From NCBI GenBank assembly GCA_025531455.1, contig JAMYHL010000002.1, forward strand, positions 124,001 through 188,000: DNA of 64,000 nt, given 5' to 3'. Below the pieces are notes generated by a model. That model did no database searches, was not told where the DNA came from, and was given only the letters and a program-made list of their open reading frames with translations. Below are positions 33,888 to 46,064 of the stretch, one piece after another. The DNA comes from Apiotrichum sp. Y4204. Lineage: Eukaryota; Basidiomycota; Tremellomycetes; Trichosporonales; Trichosporonaceae. How positions within the stretch are numbered: position 1 is the first letter of the stretch; every line of letters begins with the position of its first letter. Both the position numbers and the translations under genes were made by a program.

Positions 33888-34902
33888 AACCCTCTCCTCC
33901 CCATCTGCTGCCCATCTCGGCGTTAGACCTGTCCCGCCCCCTCGCTCTCCCCTGCCCCTACTACACCCTGGCCTCCCCTGTCCCTCCGCATAGCACGTAG
34001 TTGTTGTATTAATCCGCGATAGCTGTCATACCGTCTGGCTGGCTGTCCGCGTGCGCGCTGCCGCCTTGCTGTGGCGCATGTATTGGCATGACTGATGCTG
34101 AAGGTGCGATCTGACTGTATGTCTATCAGCAAGTTGTAGAGAGGAGCGATACTAATTGGAATTTGTAATCCCCACCTGTGATCTATTAATAAGCATTACA
34201 GCAGGGCAGGGCACCGCGTGCAGGGCAGCTATGGGATTTTGCATTCCGCAAAAAGCTGCAGGATCGCAGGCTCTTTCCTCCGTTGTCTCGCGTCTCCGTC
34301 GCCACCAGGGCGTGCAGGGTTATGCAACGCATGCCCCGGGTCCCCACTCATCACTGCCTCCGATCGCGTCGCCAGCTCCGTCGCCAGCACCGCTGCCATC
34401 GCCGCTACGCGCTACACGCCACGCAGCACCGACGCAATAGCAACAAGAGTGGAATGCAGTATTTCGTAGTGTGGGCCAAGCTTTTTGCGCCAAGGAATTA
34501 GGGTTAGGGGGTGCAGCACCAGTTCAGTTACCGGGGAGGAGAGAGATGCCAGAGAGTGGTGCACATGTGGAGAAGGGATCATTCATGCCATTCACATTCC
34601 CACATCCAACATCCATCCAGCATCTCTTTTCTCGCTTCTTGTCTGTTTCTCTCATCATTCAATCGCGCTCGCATCACTCTCGTTTTACAGCACAAACACC
34701 CTCGTTTCCATCACACACTGATAACATCGACATACACACCATCGCCATCGACGCACCGCCCACCGCGCGCTGACCGTCTCCGCCCTTAATACCCCCATCC
34801 CCCTCCGCCTCCGTCTCCGTCCTCGTCCTCCTAGCCCGATCCCGCTCTCCAACGACCACCACACCGGCCGCCGCGGCCCTCCGCCTCTCTCCACCGCGCA
34901 AC
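33888..34902. other. Intergenic between SIN3 and UPF0658-like gene
   Basis: This 1.0-kb stretch holds the SIN3 3' region and the promoter and leader of the next gene. No gene is seen. It contains a telomere-repeat-like motif at 34498-34511 and a pyrimidine-rich leader. Confidence 0.55.
34498..34511 (+). promoter_or_regulatory. Two telomere-like TTAGGG units in promoter
   Basis: The sequence TTAGGGTTAGGGGG lies about 390 bp upstream of the next start codon. TTAGGG(G) is the telomere repeat of many basidiomycetes, and Tbf1/Teb1-type proteins bind such units inside promoters. Two units is short, so chance is possible. Confidence 0.35.
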
Positions 34903-37244
34903 ATGTCGCAATCCCCCGATTTGGAGCGGCGCGACCGCTTCACCATCTCAGACTACTACGCGCTCGACGTCGCCGCCGCCGTCAACGCCAAGCCCAAGGC
35001 GCCGTCGCCGGTGTCTCCCCAAGCCCAAGCCCCGCAGCCGTCGCCCGTCCGCGTCGCTGGTCCACTCGGCATGCATGTCCCCACCCCACCGGCCGCACCA
35101 GCTGGTCCAGGACCCAGCCGATCCAAGCCGCCGACAATCACCACCACCTCGAGCTCGCCCGGATCCGCGCCCCGCACACCGCACACGCCTGGTGCGCGCT
35201 CCCCGCCCACCCCCGCCGCTGCCGCCGCCGCCGAGAACTCAGACTACTTTGGCAGCCGGTGGCAGTCGTCGCCCCGCGCGTCGCCCGACCCCGTCATGGC
35301 GCATCCTCTCGGACCTGGCCCGCAGCCCCATCCCGTGAGTGTTTCCATCCGAGACTTTCAGTGTTTCCCAGCTTGCCAGTGTTTGGGTGCATGTCTTACA
35401 TTGTGGGAATTAGCACAATTGTCATTTGTACAGCCTCTGCTTCTCGCCCTCGTCTGCCGCGGCTGATATGCTAATAAATGCTAATAAAGTCGCAGGCATC
35501 GCCAGACGGCAATACGTCCGACACTGAAGACTACGTTCCCGAGCTCACGTACCCGCCAAAGGGTTACTATGGCGCACAAAAGCCCACTGCACCGACTCAG
35601 CGCCACCCATCTCCACCCTCGGGGCGAGACCTCCAGCACAACCTCGCAACGGGGAACCGTGCTTTGCATTCACCACAATCACCTCCTGCTCTCACCTCTG
35701 CAGCCCCCGGCGCGTTCACGCAGCGCTTGCTCCAACAGCACCGCCAACAGACAATGTCGCCAACCAGCACCCCGTCCTCGCTCGGCCCCACCTCGCCGGG
35801 CATCACGTCTCCCAGTCTCGCAGTGCACCCCGGCCGCCCAGGGTACGCCGAGCGGCAATTGTCTCTGTCTCCCGGTGTGGGTCCCGGTGCGCACTCGCCA
35901 TCCGGAATGAGCGAGCTGGGCCGCGGACCTTCATACACCCAGCCGTCGCCGTACGCGTTTGAGGACGAGAAGGACCCGATGGAGAAGGATGTGCCCCCGT
36001 TACCAACCACGTCGCGTGCGCTCGGTACCCACGGCCCGTCGGCTCACTCGCGCGCGCCATCAAACAGCGTCCTGCGCGACTGGTTCCCCAAGTCGTGGCC
36101 GTGCCGCTTGCTGCTGCTTGTCGTCTTCCTTGAGGCGGTCATAGATATCGCCATTCAGGCCAACATTCTCTGGCGCTTCAGTCGCGAGTGGAGCGTCAGC
36201 GCCGGTTCAGAAAAGCGGCTGCCAGTGTATCTGTATATTTTCGTGTCTGCCCAGTGAGTAGACAAAGCTTTCGGCTTGGCTTCATGGTCCGAAGTGTGGC
36301 TGACCCCCAGCATCGTTCAGTTTGGTCTCACGATTTGGGCCATTCGCACGCGCAACACAATCCAGCTGATCGGTCTCGCACTTTTCAACGTCCTTTTCTT
36401 GATCTACGCCGCCGCCGTCGAGACGAGCGAGCTGCGGAACAACGAAACGCTGAAATGGGCAACACAGGACGGCGTCGAGGACGCCACAAACTTCTTCACC
36501 CTCCCGATAAACGTCCTCACCTCTGTCAGCATCAGTATTATCGCCGCCTCCGTTGTCGCCGTCATCGTCCTCACGTACTTTGTCTGGCGCGAATTCGGCT
36601 GGGACATCTACCGCTCCCTCGGCGCCGACCTCCGCATCCGCGGCTACTACTTCCAGTACCAGGTGTACGAGTCAATTATATGCTTCTCATTCTTCTTCTT
36701 TGCCGGCTTTGGTGTCCAGGTGGGTAGAGTTGTCGTGAGCCCCTCAGGCCATTGCTGATATCCCAGTTTGCTCTTCTCGTGCTGGGCGACAAGACGTCGG
36801 ATCCAGAGTACATCATAACATGGGTCATGCTCCCCGTGCTGCTCCTCTGGCTCATAATGGGCCTCACCGCCGCGAGATTAGAGTGGGCTGCCGTGATGGT
36901 GCGTAGCAGACAAAGTTCTTCACACCTCTAACCCACAGGGAATCTACCTCGTCGGCATTCTCGCGGGCACGGCCTACTTTGTTTTCAAGCTCGTGCGCAT
37001 CTGGACGCGCCAGGACGAGTACCTCTACGTGCAAAAGTCACTCACAATCTTCTCCGTCCTCTCGCTCATAATGATCATCCTCAACCTCGCGTACGGCGTC
37101 ATCGTGTGGCGCAACTTTGGCAAGGGCCTGCGCCAGAGCCTCGACTCGCGCCGAAAGGAGCGCAAGGCAGAGCACCTCGCCCTCTCAGAGACCAACACGG
37201 CTTCGACGCAAAAGTACCCTTCCCACCGCCTCACCATCGACTAA
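34903..37244 (+). CDS. UPF0658-like multipass membrane protein, probably Golgi
   Basis: Five exons: 34903-35334, 35496-36253, 36311-36719, 36767-36898 and 36939-37244, giving 678 residues. The first 380 residues are low-complexity (Ser, Pro, Ala). Around seven membrane helices follow, including CRLLLLVVFLEAVIDIAIQA, HIVQFGLTIWAI, IQLIGLALFNVLFLIYAAAV, ISIIAASVVAVIVLTYFVW, IICFSFFFFAGFGVQ and IFSVLSLIMIILNLAYGVIV. A Lys/Arg-rich cytosolic tail closes the protein. The order and the FLEAVIDIA segment resemble the fungal UPF0658 Golgi membrane family of unknown function; this is from memory. The ordered part is the usual family length; the long N-terminal tail is extra. It converges on the gene ending at 37916. 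Confidence 0.7.
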
Positions 37245-37915
37245 TCGCGACAAACGCGCGGCGCCGGCGCCGCAGGACTTGCTTGACTTTTGGTTTTTCT
37301 TTCTGACTCTCTGTCTTCTTCGCTACGCTCCCCTCCGCTCTGCTCTTGGCTCCTGGCTCCATCGTCCGTCTTATGACCCGGAATCCGCGATTTCGCCGCA
37401 CCTAGCCCTAGCCCCAGTCCCAGCCCGGACCCGCCTCGGACCATTGTACCCCTGGGTCCCGTACAGTATTACCCCCCACCTGTCCCCACAGGCACGCACG
37501 GCAGCAGCTGGTCTCTGCCGTAGCTGTAGCTGGTCTCCGCCGTGGTCGTTTTGTTTGTGTATATGCCAATGTGTGCATTGTAGCGATGCCATGCCGTGCT
37601 CGTGCGGGCGCGGCGCGGCGTGGACATCGATTATCAGTAAATGCATGAATCATGATCGTGCTTGAAAAGGGGCTGCTGTGTGGAAGAGAAACAAACAACG
37701 GTGTACATGTCACATGATATCGCAGCAGAACCAATCCGGCGGTCAACCCCCCTCACTAACACGTTACCCCCACCCCTCTCACGCTCACGACCTCATGGGT
37801 CCTCCTGCACAGCAATGCAGGATCCGGGGCGACGAATCCCGCTAGTGCGTCCGTTCGAAGCACACCTATGCTCCTCAATCTCCAGAGGTGTCCTCATTCC
37901 ACCATGCCCCAGCTC
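37245..37915. other. Convergent 3' region, 670 bp
   Basis: No gene is visible between the two convergent stops. Both polyadenylation regions must lie here. Confidence 0.6.
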
Positions 37916-39749
37916 CTACTGGCCCACACTCATACTCCTCGCGGCGGCATCGCTGACTGGCTCAAAGTGTGGTAGGGGATGCTGCTCGCTCCCGTGGTTG
38001 AGACGGTACACGCTCAGCGGAATCTCGGCCTCGTCCGCGTCGCCCATGTTGACCGAGCACTCAAAGTGGTATCCCGCAAGCGTGGCCAGGCGCCGGATGA
38101 CAATGTGGATGATGCGCGCCGAGATGAGCGCCTGCGAGTTGTGTGATACCCCTAGAAGAGTTAATATCAGTCGAGTTGGGGGCTTGAATGTAACTCACAC
38201 GGCGATCCTTTCAGCCGTATCTCCCGACAATGGCGCTCGCGGACGCGCGCGTCGCGCACGCCGTCGACCCACATGGCCTTGATCCCGTTCTCGAGCGTGG
38301 TGCCCACGTCCGCGTCTGCGTCAATGAGCCAAATACGGTCCGAGCCGTAGAACGCGACGCCAAAGAAGACCGGGTCGGGGTCCGGCTCGCCGCGCAGGAA
38401 CACGAGCGTGTCCTTTCCCGAGTCTGGCGTTAGTGAAGTGTCAAGTGTTAGATATTGTGGGCGCACCCTTTGCGCTTGTGCGGTATGACGAGGTGACAGA
38501 GTATCCGAGACGGGCAAACTCGGTCATGAGGCGGAGTATAATGCGCTTGGACCTGTCGTCAGCCTGGTGAACGCCACAGGGGTGAAGGGTAGATAAGTGG
38601 TGCGAAATGTCCTCGATCCTCGACAGCCATGGAGAGGTGTGAGCGAGGGGACAATCTGGAGGCAATCCTTTAAATGGACAGTGGCCAAGGCTGGGCATTT
38701 GGTCATTGGGGCCCATGTCCGCAAACCAGCACACTGACATCCGATGCGCCCCCCGCAACATCCATCATGGAGCCAGAGAAGCATGAACGTTATCGCCGTG
38801 CGTGCAATGCGCACCGCGCACTCGGCACGAAGCACCGAAGCGTGCGCTTATCTCTTTTCCGCAGCAGCGGCTTATCGCCCTGAAACACGCGACAAACAGT
38901 GTCACCGCATGACAGTCGGCGTGACAGAATCTGTGTAAGCTCGTCGCCGGTCGCCTGGCGACGCTCAGTGGAGCGCCGATGAACACACCAATAGTGTGTC
39001 CACAGCGCGGGATGAGCGACATATCCGCTTCTGCCCCCAGCTGCGGACGAGCTGCGAGCCCCCCCCCCCCCCCCTCCCCCCCCTTCCGCCCCGATGGAAA
39101 ACACTATTACTCACGAGACCTTGTCCTCGCTCTTAGGATTCCAGCACGTCTCCTTCATGGACACCTCCCAGACTCCGCCGTCGCACCCCTTGCGCTTGTG
39201 CCACTGCATGAGCTCTGGCGCGTAGTCGACCTGGCCCGAGCTCTTGATCCCGCGCTTCCACGCGCGCTGTATCGCATCGAGCACGATCGGGCGGTACTGC
39301 ACGGGGAGGGCGATGAACTGGAGGGTGCTCGTCGACGAGAGGGTCATTGCGAAAAAGGGGAAATTGTTGCCCGGCGTCGACTCGGGCAACGGGCAGTGCT
39401 GTGAGAGCGAGGACGTGGAAGTTCCCGGGGTGTCGTCGCTCCATCGCGAGTCGGTCGTGTCGCTCCGTGAGAACATGGACCGCGAGCGGGGTGTGCGCAG
39501 CGACACCGACTCTGAGTCGACCGAGCGGCTGCTCTCCCCGACCGAGCCGTTCAGATTCAGATTCAGGATCGAGACCGGCCCCGACGGCGAGGTGGGCGTG
39601 TCGGACGGCGTGCCCGACGGTGTGCTACGCAGAATCGAGGGCGGCGTCGGCGCGTCAGTCACGTATATCCGCGGACTGGGCGGCGTCGGCGCCTCCTCTG
39701 TCGTGTGGCTCTTGTTCCGCCTGTGGATCTTGAGCGGCTTGAGCGGCAT
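37916..39749 (-). CDS. Conserved fungal protein of unknown function
   Basis: Four exons on the minus strand: 39115-39749, 38467-38552, 38199-38423 and 37916-38151, giving 393 residues. Residues 1-125 are Ser/Thr/Pro-rich and likely phosphorylated. The rest is ordered and well conserved in fungi as I recall it: FPFFAMTLSSTSTLQFIALP, a WKRGI...WHKRKGCDGGVWEVSMKE segment, SKRIILRLMTEFARLGY, FLRGEPDPDPVFFGVAFYGS, and SQALISARIIHIVIRRLATL near the end. I know no biochemical function for it and no catalytic motif is obvious. The first intron (38553-39114) is 562 nt, about ten times the local norm, and carries a C-tract. A CACGTG box lies upstream at 39895-39900. Confidence 0.75.
39059..39083 (+). 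repeat. Poly-C tract in intron
   Basis: Sixteen C residues, one T and eight more C lie inside the 562-nt first intron of the gene at 37916-39749. On the transcribed minus-strand pre-mRNA this is a G-tract. Homopolymer length may vary or be misread. Confidence 0.85.
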
Positions 39750-40444
39750 GGTATGTTGTGGGGAGATGGAGAGAGAAGAGAAAAAGATGAGGATGGCAAT
39801 GGAATGGGATTGATAAGAGTGCCAGACTAGGGTTACTACTGAAACACACAGAGAGACCAGAAAACGACACAACAACCCATTAACCGAGAAGAGGCACGTG
39901 GCAACACTTCTCTTCTCGATCTTCTCGATCTTCTCCATTATGCACCCCATCCGCGCCCATCTCGACATCGACATGAACATTGACGATAACATTCCTCATG
40001 CTCTGAAGACCAGCTGTTCTCCGCCGATAAGAGGTTGCTCTGCAATTCCCAAAGGGATCGGAATGGGTGTCTCTGTGCATCCATCAGGGACCCCGCGGCC
40101 GGGTGGCTTGGCATTTCTTATTTTTTTCAGTGTCGGAGTGGGCAAAGTGCCCATTTCAGATGGGCTTGATGGGCTTGCTTGCAATTGCAGACTGGTGATG
40201 GGTAAGAATAACAAAGGATGATGGATACGGTCGTCTTGCTGACATTGCGAGGGAGGTGAGTACTTATGACTCCTGCATCGTGACCCCGCGCGCCCACACA
40301 TTCTAGATGGCAATGTGGTTGCATGACTGATGCCAGAGTACCAAATGCGAAGCCTCCACGGACAGAGATATGTACATGTATACCTTCTTGCTTCTCTTCG
40401 CCCCCCGCTTTCCTCTTGATCGTTCCCGTGCTGCCGCGAGACGA
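39750..40444. other. Intergenic, upstream of unknown-function gene
   Basis: This 695-bp stretch contains the promoter of the gene at 37916-39749 (with CACGTG at 39895-39900 and a CTTCTCGAT repeat near 39908-39936) and the 3' region of acetoacetyl-CoA synthetase. No gene is seen. Confidence 0.55.
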
Positions 40445-42953
40445 CTACAGCTTGGACTTGCGGGGCGGGTTGGCCTTTGTCCACTCGGCGTAGAACTTGT
40501 ACGAGTCGGGGTTGACTACGCCGGCGTGGTTGATTGCGTTCAGACCCACACCGTTACTGCCATTGTCAGCATTAGCTTTCTGTTTATCACTCACAGGAGC
40601 TTCTTCACGCTCGGCTCGACCTTTTTGCCGCTGCCCGTAATCGGCACAGCAGGACACTGGGTGATGACCTCGGGGACATGCCTGCGGGAGAGGGCGTGCG
40701 CGACGGCGGCGCGGATCTCGCGTACGAGCTCGGCACTGAGCGGCGCGTCGTCCCGCGTCTTGATGAACAGAATCACGCGCTCGTTGCCGTCGGGCGTTCG
40801 CTGGCCGACTGCGATGCTGTCCTCGATCTGGTTGGCAAAGTTCTTCTCCAGGACATAGTACAGCTCTGAAGAGCCAAAGCGCACACCCGAGGGGTTGAGC
40901 ACGCCGTCTGCGCGGCCGATGACGCGCCTGGGGTCAGAAACCCATTCTCTTCGCTTCTTTACTCACCATCCACGGGTGGCAGGGTTGATAATAACACTGT
41001 CGTTCATGTTAAACATGGGCGGGTTGGTGTAGTCGCCAAAGTACGTTTCCTTGTAGCGCTTGCGTCCCGGATCGTCGACAAAGTGGTATGGCATGTTGGG
41101 GAACGGCTTGGCAAACACCTCGGTGCCCTCCTCGCCGACGAGCGCCTCGCCCTTGGGCCCCGCCGCGATGAGGTTGATGCCCAGCACGGGCGTCTGCAGC
41201 TCGCCCTTGTACGTCGGCAGCACGTGTGTCGACTGCAGCGCCGAGCCGCCGAGCTCGGTGCCGCCCGCCGCGTTGTTCACAAACAGGCGGTTGAGCTGTG
41301 GGTGTGAGCAGAGTATCTCGAGACTTTACGCTTTACGCACCTCGCGCTCGCAAAAGTCGTACACGTCCTGCGTGACCGGCGCACCCGTGCAGTACAGCTG
41401 CTTGAGACATGAGAGGTCGCGCCCGTCCGAGGGGCGAAACCCGTTCTTGTTGAGTGTCTGAATGTAACGGGGAGAAGCGCCGAAGAAGGACACGCGGTAG
41501 CGCTCAATAATGTTCCACATTGAGCCGGCGGGGTGGAACGGCGAGCCGTCGTACGCGACCGCCGTGCCGCCCGTGAGGAGGAACGTGACGTGCATGTTCC
41601 ACACGATCCAGCCCATCTGCTTGTCAGGACAGATCCTTGTAGTGCACTTACAGTCGCAAACTGGAGATACGAGTCGCGGTGGTCGACGTTCGAGTGGACG
41701 TGGTACACGAGTTTGCGCATGAGCATGATGCCGCCGCCGGGGCCGTAGATGGACTTTGGCTTGCCGGTGGTGCCCGAGGAGAAGACAATCCAGATCGGGT
41801 GGTTGAACTTTGCGCGGTAAAACGGAATCTTGGCCGGGCAGTCGTTTCCGGTACGCATAAAGCTGTGCCAGTCCGAGACGGCGACGTCGGCAGTAAACCC
41901 CTTGAGTGCCGGCGGCGACGGCGACCGCGCAGTGTTCAGGTGTCCGAGGACGACGACGTGCCCGAGTTCGGGACCGAGCGCGGCAATCTCCTCGACCACC
42001 TTGCGCGCGCGCTCGCTCACGTCGTGCTCGTTGCCCGCGTACCGGTACTTGTCGATCGTGAACAGCACCTTGGGTCGGATAATGCTGTAGCGGTCCACGA
42101 CGGCCTTGACGCCAAACTCAGCCGGGGTCGAGGAGAAGATTGCGCCGACTGGGTTATGTCAGCCCTCCGTTCTTTCTCTCTGTACCTTTCCACTCACTCG
42201 CAAGTGTTGCGAGGAACACAATCAGCATCTCGCAGTTGGTCGCCGCAAACGACGCGACCGAGTCGCCGGGCTGCACGCCGAGCTTGCGCAGCGCCTGCGA
42301 GCAGCGGTTGACCTCGTTGTACAGCTCATAGTACGTGATGCGCCGCGTCTCGTACGGCTGCGTCGGCTCGGAGCTGAACGGGTCCGCCTCGACCGTCGCG
42401 ATCATGGCGTACTTTTCCTTGCTCATCGCCGAGGGGTGCGAGAGGAGCAGGTTCTCCGCCACGCTGGGGGTCAGTATGAGTACCGCAAAGCGCAGCGCGA
42501 TGCCACGGGTGATGGTTAGACCATCCAACTGTAAGCTTTGGATGCTTGGACTCACTTGAGACGCGCGCCGGGAAAGTACTGCTGCTCCTCGTCCATCGGG
42601 ATGCCCTCGACGAACGCGGGCCCTTCTCCGCGATCCCCCACGATGCCCATGTAGTCCCATAGCTGCCAGTCAGCCTCCATCCCGTGCGCTCGCTTCGCTG
42701 CGCTCTGCGCACTCACGAAACACTCACGAAATCAAGAAACTCGTTCGTCTTGCTCGTAGACCACGCGTGCAGCTCCCACCAGTCCTTGAGGTCGTACCCA
42801 AACTTCTCGTTGACCTTGCGGCGGAACACATCCGCAAAGGCCTCCTCGTCCTGGCTGTCAGCGGTGGCGGGAGGTGACCGTCGTGTCTTTCAATCGACTC
42901 ACCTCGTGGGGACGGGGGTCTCCAGGCTTCCAGTACAGCTCGGGCTTGTTCAT
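40445..42953 (-). CDS. Acetoacetyl-CoA synthetase
   Basis: About ten exons on the minus strand give roughly 690-700 residues, the usual family length. The enzyme activates acetoacetate with ATP and CoA, in ketone-body and leucine-carbon use. It belongs to the acyl-adenylate (ANL) superfamily. Visible motifs are the P-loop-like IVFSSGTTGKPKSI, the early conserved GAIFSSTPAEFG (acetoacetyl-CoA branch), GGTELGG for the A5 region, GRADGVLNPSGVRF for A7-A8, and GSGKKVEPSVKKLL carrying the adenylation lysine. The C-terminus ends PPRKSKL, where SKL is a classical peroxisomal PTS1 signal, suggesting at least partial import into peroxisomes. The start is at 42953 (MNKPELYWKPGD). The gene diverges from the ABC transporter across a 4.2-kb gap. 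Confidence 0.92.
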
Positions 42954-44110
42954 AATGGGCAAATGTGTGATGTGATGGAGTGGGGGACGCACTGGGCTGT
43001 AACCACTGGCGCGGTATATATGAGTTATTACATCGTCTCGGTCGGAAGTGCGCTCCTGCTCTTTGCTCTCGGCGTCTCGGAGTCTGGCCCTCTCGAGAGA
43101 GTCCTCTCCTCTCGGCCGTGAGATGGAGCTCTCAGCTGGTAACAATACTCCACCTCTCCAGAGATCAATATCCCACCTCCTGGCCTCGGGACTGTCCGAC
43201 CCCACCCTGGAACGATACCCGGACCCAGAAACGAGAACCCGAACTCCGGCTATCACCTCATTCTTACGCATCTCAATGGCGCACGCTCTCAGGATCTCTG
43301 GTCTCCTCGACTGCGGTGCTCCGGAAACATGAGGTGCCCCGACATGTCCGCGGACGCGCGGAGGTCCGGAAGGCCGGAAGAGCCAAGCGTCAGGACACAG
43401 GGTGCAGGCATACTAACGTCTACGGGAATAGGTGTGCGTCGTTCGTTGGTGCCGGATTTCCACCTCGATTTCCGGAATCCGGTCACCGCTGCCATCCATC
43501 CAGATTCATATTGCGGTGACTTTCACTACTTGCAGCGTTGCAACGCTCACAGTCACAAGATTACAATGCTGCAATCGCGCGCTGACCCCTCGGGCCAGCG
43601 GGGCACCCGAGAGTTGGGGCCACAGCTAACAGGCCAGGATCAAGATACCGGCCGCGCAGCTTTGTTCTCTCGATATACCTCCTCGTCGGCGGCGAAGTTG
43701 GGGTCCCCCATACTCGGCATTATCTGCACAGGTAATGGCGGCTTCAATCGTCTCAAGTCCCGCACCGCACATTGCTCGCGTTGCTCGAGCGTTTGTCAAT
43801 TTCCGATCAAGGCTCGCGTGAATATGGTCCGTGCTTCTGGATGCTTGAGCATTGAGCACGAGGTCTCACATGCGAACACGGGACGCTCCTCAATCGAAGC
43901 GAGACGCCGCGCCCAGTGGTACTAAATACAATGATAACCGCCATGCGGTGTGGATACAGTAATGGGAGGTACCAGTCTCCACACAGTCGGAATACTGACC
44001 TGACTCATGACCACGACGATATGAGCTTACTCACGACCTCGACGTCGACGCTGAGGACATCCAGCTCGTACCGAGCGTGCGGAGGCGAGCGTGCGGAGGC
44101 CGGGGATAAC

Positions 44111-44135
44111 GGGGGGGGGGGGGGGGGGGGGGGGG
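44111..44135 (+). repeat. Poly-G tract (25 G)
   Basis: Twenty-five uninterrupted G residues. Such a run is unstable in vivo and is often miscounted by sequencing, so the true length is uncertain. Confidence 0.9.
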
Positions 44136-45199
44136 TGGATGTCGCAGAACGCGCCCGCGGTCGGAGGAGTGCTCAGCCGGCGCGCGACCGCCGGCCCTGT
44201 AATGCGCTCCCCCGCCTCTGGAGCGCGGGGAGGCCGCCCAAGTTGGGCGTGTTGATGAACTTTGTCCGGGGTCGTGATGCGCGCATGCAGCGAGACGCGA
44301 ACACCATTGCGCTCAATGGGGAGGGTTACCATGGCGGGGGTAGAGAAATGGGGGATGGGGCATGGTGGGGGGAGTTGTGTGTGGTATTTGAAGGCGGCGC
44401 GGAACGAGGGACAGCGGTGTAGGGGCCTACACATGTGGGGGATGCGGCGCAGGGCCGCAGAGGAATGCGTACACCGAGAGCGGTCGTGCGTCGAGCGTGG
44501 CGCCCGCTTCGTCTTCGTGCTCTTATGATGACGCCGAGGCGGGTAGGGGGACGCGATAGGTACCGTGTGGCGGCGGCGAGGCCGACATATGTAAGGCGGG
44601 CGTTGGTCCAGGGTGGCAGTTACTGTAGTGGCAGTGGCAAGCGGTAAGATAACGTCGATGAGGCGGAGTCCACGCTGAGGCCTGCGGAGTTGCGGGATCC
44701 AGGAGGAAAGACGTGTCGGGAATCTTCAAGGACCTGCCGGAGAAGACCTGGTGGTTGTCCCGCCTTGCGCAGTAACGACGGGGTCCGTTGGATAGCGAGA
44801 TGACCTGCCAGGGTGACTTTCCTGTTAAAGGGACAGCTTGGGTGGTGACGACAACGCACTCTACATCTCTTATCAGAGTTTTTAAACGAGAATAAGTCAG
44901 TCATCACGCCACCTTACTGTCTCCACTGTCGTGTCAACTGCAATATTAAATCAACGGTGAAAAGGAATACATGCCCATTTGCTCGCCGTATGAATGAGTG
45001 GGACTGTACAATACATGCGATGCGGTGGGAACTGGTATCTCTGGTCTGGTAATTGTGGGGGCTGGGTGTAGCACATCGAACAGTTGTTGAGGCGTGCCAG
45101 TGTTGCTGTGTCGTGAGTTATAAGCCGGATACTGTCTCGGCGTCTACATATGGACGTCTTCTCCAGTCAGCACAATCGGGGACGGGGACACTTGGTTAT

Positions 45200-45600
45200 G
45201 GCCCATTTATGAGCAGCATCTCCGTGTCGCATTCAAAGACGGCAGAGACCAGCTGATTACGCAGGACATCAGGCGGCGAGGACAGGTTACGCAGGACATC
45301 AGGCTGCCCACGAGGTAGGCAGCGCATCATCATCTGGAGGCAGAGCAAGCGGTCGAGTTGTCCGGCCACAATCTTCTCCGCGCGGGTCAGTTGGGGCTTG
45401 AAAGTGGGTTCTGCGTACTTTTCGTCGATCGTCATGGCGCTCAAATCCTGAATCCCGTTCTCCTCGCTCTCGGAGATGTTGATGCTGGCCGTACAGGACG
45501 CTGGAGAGGCTTCTTCCCTCGAATCAATCTGAACTCCAGGTCTTTCTCCATCTGCTCCGTTTGGCGATTGTTTGAGGATAAATTGTGACTAAAGCGCAGA
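45200..45600 (-). pseudogene. Possible gene remnant
   Basis: On the minus strand a frame of about 130 codons, closed by a stop near 45590, reads like an acidic, Ser-rich N-terminus followed by TIDEKYAEPTFKPQLTRAEK and LDRLLCLQMMM. The codon use looks like real coding DNA of this genome, and the pattern is reminiscent of the cytosolic N-terminus of fungal transporters. It then runs into a 30-bp tandem repeat (45257-45304) and stops near 45200, with no membrane domain or acceptor I could follow. I cannot name the family. It may be a broken gene or only a chance frame. Confidence 0.25.
45257..45304. repeat. Imperfect 30-bp tandem repeat
   Basis: The 18-mer TTACGCAGGACATCAGGC occurs at 45257-45274 and again at 45287-45304, a 30-bp period. 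On the minus strand it would encode PDVLRN twice, within the possible gene remnant. Confidence 0.85.
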
Positions 45601-46064
45601 TCAAACTCTTACTAATGGGAGGAAGGCGAGGCGCACATTATGGAGACGTGGCGCGGAGAGAGTGGGGGGGTATCGATCGGGCGGGCGATGGCGACGTTAG
45701 ATGTTCGATGTCAAGCCTCACGTCGTGGGGAAGTGCCAACTCCACACTATAGACATCAAGGAGGGATTCGAGTCTCGCGTCAGGATGATTCTTGGGATGC
45801 ATGGGATGTGCAGCGCGTAATAGCGAGAAGTATCCCCGCTTGTCTTCATCAGGCCTCGGTGTGGTCCGACCATCGTCAGTTGTCTCCCACCTCCTCCGTC
45901 TCCGTCAGTTTGACTTTGTAGCCTGGGCCCCTGCTTCGCCCTCTTCTCCAGCTTGTCCCCCCTGCTCTTCCGCGTCTCTTCATTTCTTCCGCTTCTCTCT
46001 CGTCTCGCTTCTAGCCCCGCGGCGCGTTTCGCGGCGGAGACGCCCCCAGAACACAGACATCATC

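Larger units (their letters stand above)
42954..46064. other. Long intergenic region left of the tRNA
   Basis: This 3.1-kb stretch has no intact protein gene. It includes a run of 25 G (44111-44135), an imperfect 30-bp tandem repeat at 45257-45304 and a coding-like fragment on the minus strand near 45200-45600. The rest shows overlapping short frames only. Confidence 0.5.

Noticed and set aside
44111..44135. G25 run as a functional element
   Set aside because: Homopolymers of this length are error-prone in sequencing and unstable; kept only as a repeat.
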